Source: Priestia endophytica DSM 13796 (GTDB lineage: Bacteria > Bacillota > Bacilli > Bacillales > Bacillaceae_H). Taken from it: DNA of 64,000 nucleotides. The notes below the pieces were generated by a model. The model worked only from the letters and a program-made list of their open reading frames with translations, was not told the DNA's origin and ran no database searches. The position numbers and the translations under genes are program-made. The stretch is from assembly GCF_900115845.1 (NCBI RefSeq), contig NZ_FOXX01000010.1, positions 1 to 64,000 on the forward strand, read 5' to 3'. Shown in pieces: positions 1 to 8,804 of this stretch (positions within the stretch are counted from its first letter, which is position 1; each line of letters starts with the position of its first letter).

Positions 1-29
1 TACGTTCTATTAGTTTTACCCATAAAAAA

Positions 30-88
30 ATCCCCTCCGTAGTAGATAGAATAAAGGGCTCTCTTTTTTCTGTCTACTATAAGGGGAT
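30..88. repeat. Long imperfect hairpin
   Basis: The arms ATCCCCT(ccg)TAGTAGA and TCTACTATAAGGGGAT pair around a loop of about 26 bases that contains a T-run. The hairpin directly abuts the right half of a tailed hairpin repeat, whose own left arm is missing, as if this element had been inserted there. It could be a terminator for a gene left of the window or a small mobile inverted-repeat element; the sequence does not decide. Confidence 0.4.
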
Positions 89-100
89 CATATCAACAAC

Positions 101-141
101 CAGTTTGCGCTTTTTATTTTTGTTTATATACTTTTACGGAC
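101..141 (+). repeat. Tailed hairpin repeat, half copy
   Basis: The stretch ending TTTGCGCTTTTT followed by the tail TATACTTTTACGGAC (127-141) matches the right side of the repeats at 12414-12487 and 55067-55138, which have the same tail. The left arm GCGCAAA is absent here and the 30-88 hairpin occupies that place. It lies downstream of the leftward nitrilase gene, so it may once have ended transcription. Confidence 0.5.
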
Positions 142-274
142 GTGTTTTAAAACACGTCTCGATTTTTTTCATGTGTTTAGTTAGATAGAAAATAACAATT
201 ATTTAAAATAGGATACTAAAACAACATGTAGCCAATACACTACATGTTGTTTGTATATTTAAAAGGCTTCTACG

Positions 275-1099
275 TCATCTTCTACCCAATTTATACTCCG
301 CATACTTATAAACATCCGGTCTCAGGTTTTCGAATATTGGGATGTTTTGTTGTTGTTCTGCTACTTTCTGTATATCGATTTCTGCTGTTATGATAGCTTC
401 TTGGTTGCCCGCTTCTTCTACAATGTTTCCATTTGGATCGATGACGATTGAATGTCCCGCGTATGTGTTACCAACATGATTTTTATTATTCACGGCCCCC
501 ACGCTGTTACATGCAATAACATAGACGCCATTTTCTATGGCTCTTGCTTTCAATAGTGTCCTCCAATGGTTTACGTTTTTTGTAGTCCACTGTGCCACAT
601 AGAATATGATTTTTGCACCCTGAGACGCTGGATATCGTGTAAGTTCTGGAAAACGTAAGTCGTAACATATAATTTGGCTCGCTTTGGTACCGTTAATTTC
701 AAATACTTCTGGAACTTCATCTCCACCTGTTAAATACTGATGTTCATCTAACATCGGCACGAGATGTATTTTATCTTTTTGATAGAGAAGTTCACCCGTT
801 TTTGATACCGAAAAGGCTGTATTATAAATGTTGTTATCGCGTTTATTTGAAACTGAACCTGCAATAATATCCACGTGATGTTTGGTTGCTAAACTTTGAA
901 TAAAAGGAAGACTTCTTGTTAAATCGATATCTGCTTTTCCTGCTAAATGTTGTAAATCATAACCGTTATTCCACATTTCAGGTATCACAACAATCTCAGT
1001 ATCTGCTTCGAGCTTTTCTTCAAACAAGGCTTTAATACGGCCTTCGTTTTGCTCAACTCCTCCTTCTATAATCTCAATTTGAAATAATTGTATTTTCAT
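275..1099 (-). CDS. Carbon-nitrogen (nitrilase-family) amidohydrolase
   Basis: This 274-residue protein is a complete nitrilase-superfamily hydrolase. The catalytic triad is visible: Glu41 in VIPEMW, Lys110 in QKDKIHLV and Cys145 in IICYDLRFPE. The set of motifs resembles omega-amidase / YafV-like amidohydrolases that hydrolyse small carboxamides such as alpha-ketoglutaramate in the cytoplasm. The start has a good ribosome binding site (AGGAGAGG) about 6 bases upstream. It follows the metallo-hydrolase gene by only 11 bases on the same strand, so the two are probably co-transcribed. The exact substrate cannot be read from the sequence. Confidence 0.9.
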   Translation of the reverse strand: MKIQLFQIEIIEGGVEQNEGRIKALFEEKLEADTEIVVIPEMWNNGYDLQHLAGKADIDLTRSLPFIQSLATKHHVDIIAGSVSNKRDNNIYNTAFSVSKTGELLYQKDKIHLVPMLDEHQYLTGGDEVPEVFEINGTKASQIICYDLRFPELTRYPASQGAKIIFYVAQWTTKNVNHWRTLLKARAIENGVYVIACNSVGAVNNKNHVGNTYAGHSIVIDPNGNIVEEAGNQEAIITAEIDIQKVAEQQQNIPIFENLRPDVYKYAEYKLGRR

Positions 1100-1110
1100 T
1101 TTTTCCTCTC

Positions 1111-1779
1111 CTATTCATATCTAAATTTATAAATGGCGTATAATTCATCATTGTATTTAACATCTTCGCCATGTGATGAAGATATGATAGAAGGTTTAAT
1201 TTCATCTATAACTCGCCCACTATTAACATTTTCATCCATATCAACTGTAAACTTTTGAATCGGTGGGTGTAAGGTTTCAGCATGAGAAATGAATAAGTCT
1301 CCAGTTAGCAACACATTGTCATCTTTATGATGGTATATCACATGGCCTGGTGTATGACCAGGTGTTAAATATACGTCTAGGGGTAACGTTTTAATGATAT
1401 TGTCACTTAAACCTTCAACTTGATGTTCGACGCCTGTTGTTTCCTTTTCTGCTTTGTTTGGATATGGCTTTTCACCATTGATAAACGGAATTTCAATTTC
1501 GTGCGAGTAAATAGGAATGTTTAATTCATCTTGTAAATACTTGGCACCATTAATGTGATCCAGATGACCATGTGTCAGTAAGATACTTTGGGGAACACCT
1601 AAAGATTTTGCTGCATTCAGCTGAGTACGTGCATAGTCTTCCATTCCGGTATCAATGATATAAACACCCTCCCCATCCACCACGTACCATGTATTGATTT
1701 TGACTGGAATGCCGACGACGGTTTTATAAGTGAGTCTATAAACATGTTCAGAAATTTGAACAAATTCCAATTCATACAC
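1111..1779 (-). CDS. MBL-fold metallo-hydrolase
   Basis: This 222-residue metallo-beta-lactamase-fold hydrolase has the metal motif HGHLDH at residues 70-75, a second histidine in the PGHTPGH segment and a GDLF aspartate further on. The length is that of single-domain glyoxalase II/YcbL-like hydrolases, without a C-terminal extension. It is the first gene of a two-gene unit with the nitrilase-family gene and is divergent from the hxlR gene at 1873. The 93-bp divergent region holds a palindrome that is a likely operator. The substrate is unknown; a thioester or lactone is usual for the fold. Confidence 0.88.
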   Translation of the reverse strand: MYELEFVQISEHVYRLTYKTVVGIPVKINTWYVVDGEGVYIIDTGMEDYARTQLNAAKSLGVPQSILLTHGHLDHINGAKYLQDELNIPIYSHEIEIPFINGEKPYPNKAEKETTGVEHQVEGLSDNIIKTLPLDVYLTPGHTPGHVIYHHKDDNVLLTGDLFISHAETLHPPIQKFTVDMDENVNSGRVIDEIKPSIISSSHGEDVKYNDELYAIYKFRYE

Positions 1780-1827
1780 CTTCTTTTCATTTATTTGATA
1801 TCATAAGTTTAATAAGTAAAAAAAGGT

Positions 1828-1853
1828 GTAACAAGAAGGCACAATTTTGTTAC
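1828..1853. promoter_or_regulatory. Palindromic operator between MBL and hxlR genes
   Basis: GTAACAA-N12-TTGTTAC is a perfect 7-bp inverted repeat in the divergent intergenic region, 20 bases before the hxlR start. HxlR-family proteins bind such dyads as dimers, so this is the natural candidate for autoregulation and for control of the leftward MBL-nitrilase pair. Binding itself is inferred. Confidence 0.55.
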
Positions 1854-1872
1854 TACCCATTGAGGTGAGAAA

Positions 1873-2226
1873 ATGTCAGGCTTTAAAAGCGATCAATATG
1901 GTACTTGTACGTTAACTGTGAAGCATGCTTGTCCAATTGAATTAACGATGCATATTATTGGTGGTAAATGGAAAGGCATCATTTTATCTTTATTGTCACA
2001 ATCACCAATGTATTACAATGCAATACGCCGTGAAATACCAGGTATTACTCAACGCATCCTTACACTACAACTTAGGGACCTCGAAAAAGATGGTATCATT
2101 AAAAGAGAAGAAACAAACGATACCCCTAAGAAAGTTTTATATTATTTAACAGCTCTTGGAGAAGATCTTGCCCCAATACTTAAATCCATAGAGAAATGGG
2201 GCAATGCTTATATGAGTAATCAATAA
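1873..2226 (+). CDS. HxlR-family transcriptional regulator
   Basis: This is a 117-residue winged-helix regulator. The N-terminal CPIELTMHIIGGKWKGIIL segment, the ITQRILTLQLRDLEKDGII recognition region and the YYLTALGEDL wing are standard for the HxlR/YodB family. There is one cysteine before the HTH (Cys20 in KHACPIE), at the position where thiol-sensing members such as HypR and YodB carry their redox cysteine. The start has GAGGTGAG upstream. It probably represses the divergent hydrolase pair in response to an electrophile or oxidant, which is inferred from the family and location. Confidence 0.9.
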   Translation: MSGFKSDQYGTCTLTVKHACPIELTMHIIGGKWKGIILSLLSQSPMYYNAIRREIPGITQRILTLQLRDLEKDGIIKREETNDTPKKVLYYLTALGEDLAPILKSIEKWGNAYMSNQ

Positions 2227-2412
2227 GAAGGGTTAATTATTCGTTTCCCCCCTTTTTTTGGAGCTTATTTTGCGACGGTAGGATTGATTTATTCATCTAA
2301 ATTAAAGCTATTTGATGTGCTATTCGGTCCTATATGGTTACCAATGTTATTTGTAATTCCAAGTGTATTGATTGAACTAGTGATTCAAAACATCATGATT
2401 TACGCTTCATAA
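2227..2412 (+). pseudogene. C-terminal remnant of a membrane protein
   Basis: Reading in frame after the hxlR stop gives an open stretch with no start codon. It contains GAYFATVGLIYSSKLKLF and then two hydrophobic stretches (FGPIWLPMLFVI, PSVLIELVIQ) and ends TAA at 2410-2412. It looks like the tail of a small integral membrane protein whose 5' end has been deleted. I do not recognise the family. Confidence 0.4.
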
Positions 2413-2452
2413 AAAAGAATGCTGTTTTCAGAAGAAAACAGCATTCTTTTTT
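2411..2452 (+). terminator. Rho-independent terminator
   Basis: AAAAAAGAATGCTGTTTTC, a short loop, then GAAAACAGCATTCTTTTTT forms a 19-bp stem with A and T tracts on both sides. It can end transcription from either strand; the hxlR side is the obvious user. Confidence 0.85.
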
Positions 2453-2629
2453 CATTGGTAAACAATCAAACCTTTATTGTACTAAACTTCAAATTAAACA
2501 ACTTTGGAGACATGAATTGAAACAAATCTCACTCCTCTCGTTATGAGCAAGTTTGTATCCTTAACGTTGTAAATTGTCAATCCAGATAATAAAAAAGGGT
2601 AATGTAATTTATAAAAAGGATTTGATAAT

Positions 2630-2812
2630 TTGGAAATACTAATCAGATTTTTATGCAGTGTTGCATCTGCATTAATATTTTTAGTTCTCTATTACTTTCG
2701 CTATGCTAGAGAGCGATCAGGTCGACCAATTCCAGAATGGCAGATATTTATCGCTCGGATATCATGAGGAGTCCTTTTAATTACATTTGCTATTATAGTA
2801 ATGAATAATTAG
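2630..2812 (+). pseudogene. Small two-helix membrane protein with in-frame TGA
   Basis: A TTG start with AAGGA 9 bases upstream opens a frame that encodes a hydrophobic segment (FLCSVASALIFLVLYYF), a basic loop (RYARERSGRPIPEW) and QIFIARIS. It then meets TGA at 2765-2767. The same frame continues after the stop with GVLLITFAIIVMNN and ends at TAG 2810-2812, giving a second membrane segment. The simplest reading is a 60-residue, two-helix protein broken by one nonsense mutation. The truncated 45-residue form could still be made. Family not recognised. Confidence 0.5.
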
Positions 2813-3037
2813 GAAACTATCTAACTAATATAGATTTCATCCTTATTATGGTGAACTGATTTATAAATAAAAGGGAGTAATTTTCTTACAGATCTAAAAA
2901 TCCGCCCTATTCTTCCACCTCGTTTTGTATTTTTTATTTCTATACAGCCGGCGTCCTTGTTTTCGCCCTAATATATATTAAGAAACATTTGATAGAATAC
3001 ATTCACGACTTTAACAACGTTAAGCTTTTCAACCAAG

Positions 3038-3253
3038 TTAACTCTTTGAAAAAGCTCGTTCCCCTTTAACTAACTCATCCAATGTTATTTCATATAACTC
3101 ACTCATCTTAACCAAGTTATCAAAAGTAGGATAGGCTTTGTTTTTTTCCCATTTAAAAACAGTTTATCTAGATACAATCATTTTTTGAGCTAGTTTTTCT
3201 CGACTCATATTGTGTTGTTCCCTTAAATCTTTTAACTGTTCACCTAAATTCAT
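3038..3253 (-). pseudogene. Cro/C1-type (XRE) regulator with nonsense codon
   Basis: The frame encodes NLGEQLKDLREQHNMSREK followed by a helix-turn-helix and WEKNKAYPTFDNLVKM, closely like the intact regulator at 19069-19500. A TAA stands at 3164-3166 in the recognition helix, where the family normally has Gln (SRQTV) and the intact paralogue has Glu (SRETV), so CAA or GAA has become a stop. The protein would otherwise be 71 residues. The start ATG has AAGGAG 7 bases upstream. Confidence 0.75.
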
Positions 3254-3510
3254 TTTCTCACTCCTTACTTCAGTTAATGAATTTACTTTATTATAATAAA
3301 AAGATAAATACACTAAGTTATATTGCTTATAAACTTAACAGTATTGCTTTAAAAAGAAGCGTTTTCAAAATAATTAGTTAGAAGGAGAACTTTAGGAAGC
3401 TTTTAGAAAGAGTGTACTAAACTAATCCGAAAGTTTCTTTCATCATATATACTGCAAATACTTCTCCTAAATTATAAAAAACTTATATGACAGGGAATTT
3501 AACGATAACC

Positions 3511-3538
3511 AGTTAACATAAGATAGATTATCGATATC
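3511..3538 (+). other. dif-like XerC/XerD site 1
   Basis: Left arm AGTTAACATAA, spacer GATAGA, right arm TTATCGATATC. The 11-6-11 layout matches bacterial dif sites, and the left arm resembles the XerD-type arm of the B. subtilis dif site (AGTTTACATAA, quoted from memory). It lies downstream of the aldolase gene; with site 2 it brackets that gene alone. Confidence 0.6.
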
Positions 3539-3638
3539 CAATCTTCGTAAAATTGATTTTCAGGCACTTATCCATAAAAAAAGAAGAACATCTAATTTTA
3601 TGAAGCTCCACCTTCACATATAATCTATTTAGTAAAGA

Positions 3639-3671
3639 TAAAAAAGTACCTCCATTAACAGAGGTACCTTT
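3639..3671 (-). terminator. Terminator of the aldolase gene
   Basis: On the minus strand AAAGGTACCTC, an 8-base loop and GAGGTAC are followed by a T-run of six. It begins 12 bases past the aldolase stop. Confidence 0.85.
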
Positions 3672-3682
3672 AGCAATCTAAC

Positions 3683-4642
3683 CTATTTTGAAGCTGGAGC
3701 TAGCGTAACTTCGGGTGAAGTTACTTTGTCATAAAAATCTACAAATTTGTCACGATCGGCACTATCACGGTAAGCCATAGCAACACGTGGATGTTCATTA
3801 AGCACACCAGAAATCATATAAGGTATAATATAGCCCCACTCCCATTTTTGACGCATTTCTAGCATGTGCTTTTCAATTACGCCAAGAACTGGCTTAATCT
3901 CATAACTTGGTTTTGGTATGTAGCTAACGAGTAGCTCTGTGTTACAATTACCAGCCGCACGACCCATGCCATAAACAGACGAATCAAGAAATGCAACCCC
4001 ATTTCGCATCGCAGTTAATGTATTGGCGAATGCTAACTGCATGTTGTTATGCGTATGGATTCCAAGCTGTTTGTCAGGGATCATCGCTTGGAACTTTTTC
4101 ACTTGATGCTCAATATCCGCGGGATCTAAGCTTCCAAAGGAGTCAACGATATATACAACATCTACAGGACTTTCCTTCACCATTTCAAACGCTTCAATAA
4201 GCTGCTTTTCCGGTACACTAGATAGAGCCATGATGTTAAGTGAAGTCTCATAGCCCAAATCGTGAAACATTTGTACAAGCTCTAAACCTTTATCTACTTC
4301 GCGGATATAGCATGCCACTCGAATCATATCTAAAACACTTTGCTCACGTGGTAGAATGTCATTTGGCTCTACACGCCCAATATCTACTAGAGCAGATAGC
4401 TTCGTGAACTTTTTCTCAGGGATAATTTCTTTCAAGAAGCTATCGTCAAGAAATCTCCATGGATTGGGCTCAGTCGCTTGAAGAAGCTTCGCAGAATTTT
4501 TATAGCCAATCTCCATGTATTCAACACCCGCTGCACTTAAACCATTATATAAGTCTTGAACAAATTCGATGCTGAAATCCCAATTATTAACCAAACCTCC
4601 ATCACGAATAGTACAGTCTATAATTTTGCTATTATGTTCCAT
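3683..4642 (-). CDS. DRE-TIM aldolase-family protein (HMGL-like)
   Basis: This 319-residue protein has the HMG-CoA lyase / 4-hydroxy-2-oxovalerate aldolase TIM-barrel fold. IIDCTIRDGG near the N-terminus carries the metal-binding Asp, and GIHTHNNMQLAFANT carries the HxH metal ligands; GMGRAAGNCNTE is the usual glycine-rich active-site loop. No acylating aldehyde dehydrogenase or hydratase partner lies nearby, as one would expect for a meta-cleavage aldolase, so the substrate is open. AGGAGG lies 10 bases before the ATG. The gene stands alone between dif-like sites 1 and 2. Confidence 0.85.
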   Translation of the reverse strand: MEHNSKIIDCTIRDGGLVNNWDFSIEFVQDLYNGLSAAGVEYMEIGYKNSAKLLQATEPNPWRFLDDSFLKEIIPEKKFTKLSALVDIGRVEPNDILPREQSVLDMIRVACYIREVDKGLELVQMFHDLGYETSLNIMALSSVPEKQLIEAFEMVKESPVDVVYIVDSFGSLDPADIEHQVKKFQAMIPDKQLGIHTHNNMQLAFANTLTAMRNGVAFLDSSVYGMGRAAGNCNTELLVSYIPKPSYEIKPVLGVIEKHMLEMRQKWEWGYIIPYMISGVLNEHPRVAMAYRDSADRDKFVDFYDKVTSPEVTLAPASK

Positions 4643-4863
4643 GATAGTAATTCCTCCTGTTGATTCTACTTTTATTAATATTATTTTTAACTTTCGCGCT
4701 TTTATGTACTAAAGTTTCCTACTGTGTTTATACCACGATTCCTTCGAAGATGTCAATTTATTTTCTAAACACACTGATTTCTCCTGTAAACATATAATCC
4801 ACTCTTTTTTCTTTATAATTACATTCCAACATAAAATTCAAGATAAATATGACATTCATTTTT

Positions 4864-4891
4864 AGTTACCATAATGTACCCTATCAGAAGA
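4864..4891 (+). other. dif-like XerC/XerD site 2
   Basis: Left arm AGTTACCATAA, spacer TGTACC, right arm CTATCAGAAGA. The layout and orientation match site 1, with more divergence in the right arm. Confidence 0.5.
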
Positions 4892-4926
4892 AAATGAAAG
4901 GGATTTACTTAATTATATATTCAAAC

Positions 4927-5034
4927 TTAATTGATGAAATAGGAAGCATAGTTGATGATGTTTGGTATTACAAAACTACCGATAGCAAATAATAATAAAA
5001 CAATGATTATAAGTACGAGAACATACTTTTCCAT
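4927..5034 (-). CDS. 35-residue single-helix membrane peptide
   Basis: A short frame starts at ATG with GGTAGGGAAATTAGTT upstream and encodes MEKYVLVLIIIVLLLFAIGS followed by FVIPNIINYASYFIN. One long hydrophobic helix fills most of the peptide. It is the only frame between dif-like sites 2 and 3, which are about 250 bp apart, so it forms a mini-module. Short hydrophobic peptides of this kind include type I toxins and small spore or membrane proteins; I cannot assign it. No antisense RNA promoter was identified by eye. Confidence 0.5.
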   Translation of the reverse strand: MEKYVLVLIIIVLLLFAIGSFVIPNIINYASYFIN

Positions 5035-5114
5035 AACTAATTTCCCTACCCAGTGATACTACTAAATTCTTGCTAAATGTCTAAAATTCTTTTTTGGATA
5101 TCCTATCCACTCAT

Positions 5115-5142
5115 AGTTAACATAACACGAATTATCGGTATG
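5115..5142 (+). other. dif-like XerC/XerD site 3
   Basis: Left arm AGTTAACATAA, spacer CACGAA, right arm TTATCGGTATG. This is the copy closest to the consensus of the set. It lies about 140 bp before the alpha/beta hydrolase gene. Confidence 0.65.
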
Positions 5143-5284
5143 TGAAGGAAGATATATTCATACATAGAATATTTAATAAGGGTTTATACACTTATTAAGT
5201 CATCCCTACCAGGTAATTAGTCATTAATAGACAATAGTAATGTATAGTCATTTATGAGGCTTTCTAAGAAACGGAGGGATTTTA

Positions 5285-6037
5285 ATGGATTTATATTATG
5301 AGGTTAGTGGAAATGGAAGACCTGTGGTATTACTTCATAGTGGTGGTGCGGATTTGCGTGATTGGATGTTTGTTGCACCTCTTTTAGCCAAACACTACAG
5401 AGTAATCGTATTTGACGGACGTGGCGCTGGAAAATCACCCTCACCCACGGAACCAGCTAACTATGTAGAAGACCTTTTGGTCCTACTTGATCACCTTGAG
5501 ATTAATCAAGCAACACTCATAGGTCATTCCCTAGGCGGTAGAATCGCAACAGACTTCACACTCGAATATCCTAAAAGAGTATCAGAACTTGTACTTATAG
5601 CTCCTGCATTGTCAGGCTTTCGTCACTCTCAGGAATTTGAAGACTGGATGCAAAAGATCAATGAAGCTGCCCCTGATATAGATAAAATTGTTGAGCTTTC
5701 CCTAAATGCTCCCTTATATCGCATCATTATGTCTAGTCCATATAGGGATTTGATGGCTCAAATGTTTAGAGATCACCTGAAGAAAACAAGTGAATGGGGA
5801 ACATTCAAATCCATTTGGCCAGAGCCACCAGCTATTGACAGATTGGAAAAAATAAAAATTAAGACTCTTTTTATAATCGGTGAGGAGGAGCTCTCAGATA
5901 ATAGACGCGTTGCAGAGTGTTTTCGAAAGGTCCCAGATATCCGTTTTATTCATATCGCTGGCTCAGATCATATGGTTACACTCACACACCCTAATGAATT
6001 ATATAGCCATATTACGGATTTCTTAGATATAAACTAG
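5285..6037 (+). CDS. Alpha/beta-fold hydrolase
   Basis: This 250-residue serine hydrolase of the alpha/beta fold has the oxyanion segment LLHSGGADLRDW, the nucleophile elbow GHSLGG and the C-terminal catalytic histidine in GSDHMVTLTHP. FDGRGAGKSPSP is the typical strand-4 loop. The start has GGAGGGATTTTA upstream. It is a single-gene unit bracketed by dif-like sites 3 and 4. Family members range from esterases to C-C hydrolases, and nothing nearby narrows the substrate. Confidence 0.88.
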   Translation: MDLYYEVSGNGRPVVLLHSGGADLRDWMFVAPLLAKHYRVIVFDGRGAGKSPSPTEPANYVEDLLVLLDHLEINQATLIGHSLGGRIATDFTLEYPKRVSELVLIAPALSGFRHSQEFEDWMQKINEAAPDIDKIVELSLNAPLYRIIMSSPYRDLMAQMFRDHLKKTSEWGTFKSIWPEPPAIDRLEKIKIKTLFIIGEEELSDNRRVAECFRKVPDIRFIHIAGSDHMVTLTHPNELYSHITDFLDIN

Positions 6038-6099
6038 CTTAAAGTCTATAACAGCAAGAAAGCTTAAACCTGCTCTTTCTGTTTAGGATGTATACGATA

Positions 6100-6127
6100 T
6101 GCTACCATAATGTGAGTTATAGGAAGA
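6100..6127 (+). other. dif-like XerC/XerD site 4
   Basis: Left arm TGCTACCATAA, spacer TGTGAG, right arm TTATAGGAAGA. The right arm variant TTATAGGAA recurs at site 6 (19003-19030). It lies 63 bp after the hydrolase gene. The rest of 6038-6334 shows no gene. Confidence 0.55.
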
Positions 6128-6334
6128 AAAAAGCCTTTACTTCACAGAAACAAAGCTTTATCATTCCCACCAATTTTACAGAATTTATATACATTCATTT
6201 CCAAACTGTGATAGTTTTTAAATTCGCAAGGAAAACATGATAATTCAAGTTTAAAACGCCCTCATTGAGATAATATAATAAGTAAGCTAGGCTTAATTAT
6301 AACCTGGTGTATTTTTTATATTTTAGGAGGCAAT

Positions 6335-6538
6335 ATGATGGAACAAGGCACAGTGAAATGGTTTAATGCAGACAAAGGATTTGGTTTTATCGAAGTTGAA
6401 GGCGGAGACGATGTATTCGTACATTTCAGCGCTATTCAAGGCGAAGGCTTTAAATCGTTAGACGAAGGCCAAAAAGTAACGTTTGATATTGAACAAGGTC
6501 AACGTGGCCCACAAGCAACAAACGTACGTAAAGCATAA
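6335..6538 (+). CDS. csp: Cold-shock protein (CspB/CspD type)
   Basis: This 67-residue cold-shock domain protein has the RNP1 motif KGFGFI and the RNP2 motif VFVHF intact, so it should bind single-stranded RNA and DNA and act as an RNA chaperone. GGAGGCAATATGATGG precedes the frame; either of two adjacent ATGs may be used. It is nearly identical to the second csp gene at 9287-9493, including the ribosome binding site. A terminator follows at once. The upstream leader of about 90 bases may hold cold-shock regulatory structure. Confidence 0.95.
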   Translation: MMEQGTVKWFNADKGFGFIEVEGGDDVFVHFSAIQGEGFKSLDEGQKVTFDIEQGQRGPQATNVRKA

Positions 6539-6550
6539 AAGACCATAATA

Positions 6551-6581
6551 AAAACAGACTCTATTTTCAGAGTCTGTTTTT
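6551..6581 (+). terminator. Terminator of first csp gene
   Basis: AAAACAGACTC, an 8-base loop, GAGTCTGTTTTT. It starts 12 bases after the csp stop. Confidence 0.9.
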
Positions 6582-6614
6582 ACTTAAAAAGATTTTCATA
6601 TCAAAACTTATTCA

Positions 6615-6788
6615 TTATTTTTCATGTTTCATTAATTCTTCTTCAAAGAAAAAAGTACTAGGATATTTATTGACCACATAAGAGTATCTTTTCATGTTTT
6701 CTACATAATGACTTTTTATGATTGTCACTACTTCATTTGATCCTTTTATATTTACTATCTCTCCATTACGAAATATTTTCGCCCTCAT
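6615..6788 (-). CDS. Small conserved-looking protein, unknown
   Basis: A 57-residue protein starting MRAKIFRNGEIVNIKGSNE and ending in KYPSTFFFEEELMKHEK. I place the start at the ATG at 6786-6788 because GAGAGG lies about 9 bases before it; an upstream ATG at 6812 would put that sequence inside the gene. The N-terminal half looks like a small beta-barrel (SH3-like) segment. It is convergent with csp. Function not recognised. The stretch 6789-7016 shows no other gene. Confidence 0.5.
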   Translation of the reverse strand: MRAKIFRNGEIVNIKGSNEVVTIIKSHYVENMKRYSYVVNKYPSTFFFEEELMKHEK

Positions 6789-7016
6789 AGCCCTCATCCT
6801 CTCGAATATCAAACATAATAAAACTTTTAATTTTATTTATCGTGAGACACCATTTAAATCTCACTCGGTTCTTTATATTACCTCGTTCTTTCGCCTGACA
6901 TTTTTTAGTTCTCCCTAATCATAAGGATTAACCCTTAAAGTTACCGTATTATTCTTATAATAGAGCGTTGCATCACTCCTTGTAAATTTTCTTTCGATAG
7001 ATGTGTTCAAAAAGTA

Positions 7017-7062
7017 AACAACCTTTCTTCAATAGTTGGTCCAGCAAAGGTTCGTTGTTTTT
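7017..7062 (-). terminator. Hairpin downstream of DEAD-box gene
   Basis: AACAACCTTT pairs with AAAGGTTcGTTGTTT around a loop of about 19 bases. It is the only hairpin between the helicase stop (7119) and the next gene and can serve the leftward transcript. Confidence 0.6.
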
Positions 7063-7118
7063 GGCACTTTGTGGGGCGATCAAGATTGATACCTACTAGG
7101 AAAGTATATAATCAGGGC

Positions 7119-8519
7119 TTATTTTCTATACGTTTTTTTACGACCTGCAGCTTCTTTTCTGCCTCTACTTCTCTTGCGTTCTGTTTTTGCCCTTTTATTA
7201 CGAAGTGGCGACACTTCAGTTAATCGAACAGGAGTCTTATTCGATTCTTTTGTTAAGAGCTTTAAAGTGGCTGACAATAAGGTAACAGAATCCACTTCTT
7301 CTAATAACTTTTCAGCCATAGGTTTATATTCCCCTAACTCTCTTTTGTCAATGGCGGTCAAAACACGGTGAATCACGGCTTCCTGATTTCCTGCCACTAC
7401 TTCACTAGAAGTAGGAGGTGATTGTCTAGACATATTTGTTTTCGTGACATCTTCAATTACTTTTAAGTGATGACGTTCTCTCGTGGTTATAAAGGTAACC
7501 GCCAATCCCTTAGTACCTGCCCGCCCTGTTCGACCAATACGATGAACATAGCTTTCAGGATCCTGAGGAATATCAAAATTATAAACATGGCTAACGCCTG
7601 TAATATCAAGTCCTCTTGCTGCAACGTCGGTGGCGACCATAATCTCAATCGTATGCTCCTTGAATTGACGAATCACATCGGCTCGTTTTGATTGTGTAAG
7701 ATCCCCATGAATACCTTCTGCTGCATACCCACGTTTTTTCAACCCTTCGGCAAGTTCATCCACACGTCTTTTGGTACGTCCAAACACAATAGCCAGGTCT
7801 GGTGATTGAAGATCTAAAAGATTACAAAGAACATCAAACTTTCTATTTTCTGGAATTTCCACATACTGTTGCTCAATGTTCTTTACCGTTAACCCCTTCG
7901 CTTTTACTTTCACGAGTTCAGGAGTGTTCATAAATTTCTGTGCTAAACTTTGTACTTGCTTGGACATGGTTGCTGAGAATAATAAGGTTTGATGTGGAGA
8001 AGAAATGCTACCAAGAATCGTTTGGATATCTTCAATAAAGCCCATGTTTAACATCTCATCTGCTTCATCTAGAACAGCCGTACGAATATGATCTAAACGA
8101 ATGGTTCTTCTTTTCATATGATCCATAAGACGTCCTGGCGTTGCCGAGATAATATGCGGTCTTTTCTTAAGCGCCTTGATTTGGCGATTAATATCCTGTC
8201 CCCCATAAATAGGTAGCGTTTGAACACCTTTTACCTGTCCAATTCGATTTAACTCCTCAGCTACTTGAATTGCCAGTTCACGTGTCGGTGCTAGAACGAT
8301 TCCCTGAATCGTTTTTTCACCAAGCTCAACTCGCTCTATAAGAGGGATACCAAAAGCTGTTGTCTTTCCAGTACCTGTTTGAGCTTGTCCAATTAGATCT
8401 CTACCTGTCATAGCTATCGGAATAGATTCAGCCTGAATCGGCGTAGCCTCTTCAAAACCCAAGTTATGAACGGCCTTTTCAATGTCCTTACTTAAATGAA
8501 AATCAGAAAATTTTTTCAA
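7119..8519 (-). CDS. DEAD-box RNA helicase (CshA-like)
   Basis: This 466-residue ATP-dependent RNA helicase has all core motifs in order: AQTGTGKT (I), PTRELA (Ia), TPGR (Ib), DEAD (II), SAT (III), ARGLD (V) and [10 protein letters not shown] (VI). The C-terminal tail is short and very basic ([15 protein letters not shown] onward), as in the CshA/DeaD group that helps degradosome and ribosome assembly at low temperature. The start is TTG with AAGGAG 12 bases upstream. Its position between two cold-shock protein genes and a decayed ydjO supports a role in cold adaptation. CshB is the alternative assignment. Confidence 0.93.
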   Translation of the reverse strand: MKKFSDFHLSKDIEKAVHNLGFEEATPIQAESIPIAMTGRDLIGQAQTGTGKTTAFGIPLIERVELGEKTIQGIVLAPTRELAIQVAEELNRIGQVKGVQTLPIYGGQDINRQIKALKKRPHIISATPGRLMDHMKRRTIRLDHIRTAVLDEADEMLNMGFIEDIQTILGSISSPHQTLLFSATMSKQVQSLAQKFMNTPELVKVKAKGLTVKNIEQQYVEIPENRKFDVLCNLLDLQSPDLAIVFGRTKRRVDELAEGLKKRGYAAEGIHGDLTQSKRADVIRQFKEHTIEIMVATDVAARGLDITGVSHVYNFDIPQDPESYVHRIGRTGRAGTKGLAVTFITTRERHHLKVIEDVTKTNMSRQSPPTSSEVVAGNQEAVIHRVLTAIDKRELGEYKPMAEKLLEEVDSVTLLSATLKLLTKESNKTPVRLTEVSPLRNKRAKTERKRSRGRKEAAGRKKTYRK

Positions 8520-8630
8520 GTGTTTCGTGCTCCTTCTCTTACTTAAATTCAGAAATGAAAAAAGTACTCTTCAAACAGAGGTGTTGCTTATTCATTCCTG
8601 CGTATTGTAAATCCATGTTACTATCAACGA

Positions 8631-8660
8631 ACATCTTGTTTTAAGGTATCGGTACAAGAT
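8631..8660 (-). promoter_or_regulatory. Leader hairpin upstream of DEAD-box gene
   Basis: CATCTTGT and ACAAGATG form an 8-bp stem around a 14-base loop, 112 bases before the TTG start. The 5' leader of the helicase is long (no gene in 8520-8804), as is common for cold-induced genes. A regulatory role is inferred only. Confidence 0.35.
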
Positions 8661-8804
8661 GAATTCAAGCCTTATTTTATCCACGCTTACGTGTATTTAT
8701 AAATTCTTATAGTCCCTATAAAGAGTGTTTTAATTTAGAAAGATAGGGTTCTTAATATTTCCTTTTAAAAAAATATACTATTTAGGAGGAAGGATGATGT
8801 AGTT

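Noticed and set aside
6945-6972. AGTTACCGTAT with TATAATAGAG, a weak dif-like candidate
   Set aside because: The right arm does not match and spacing is off by one; not counted.
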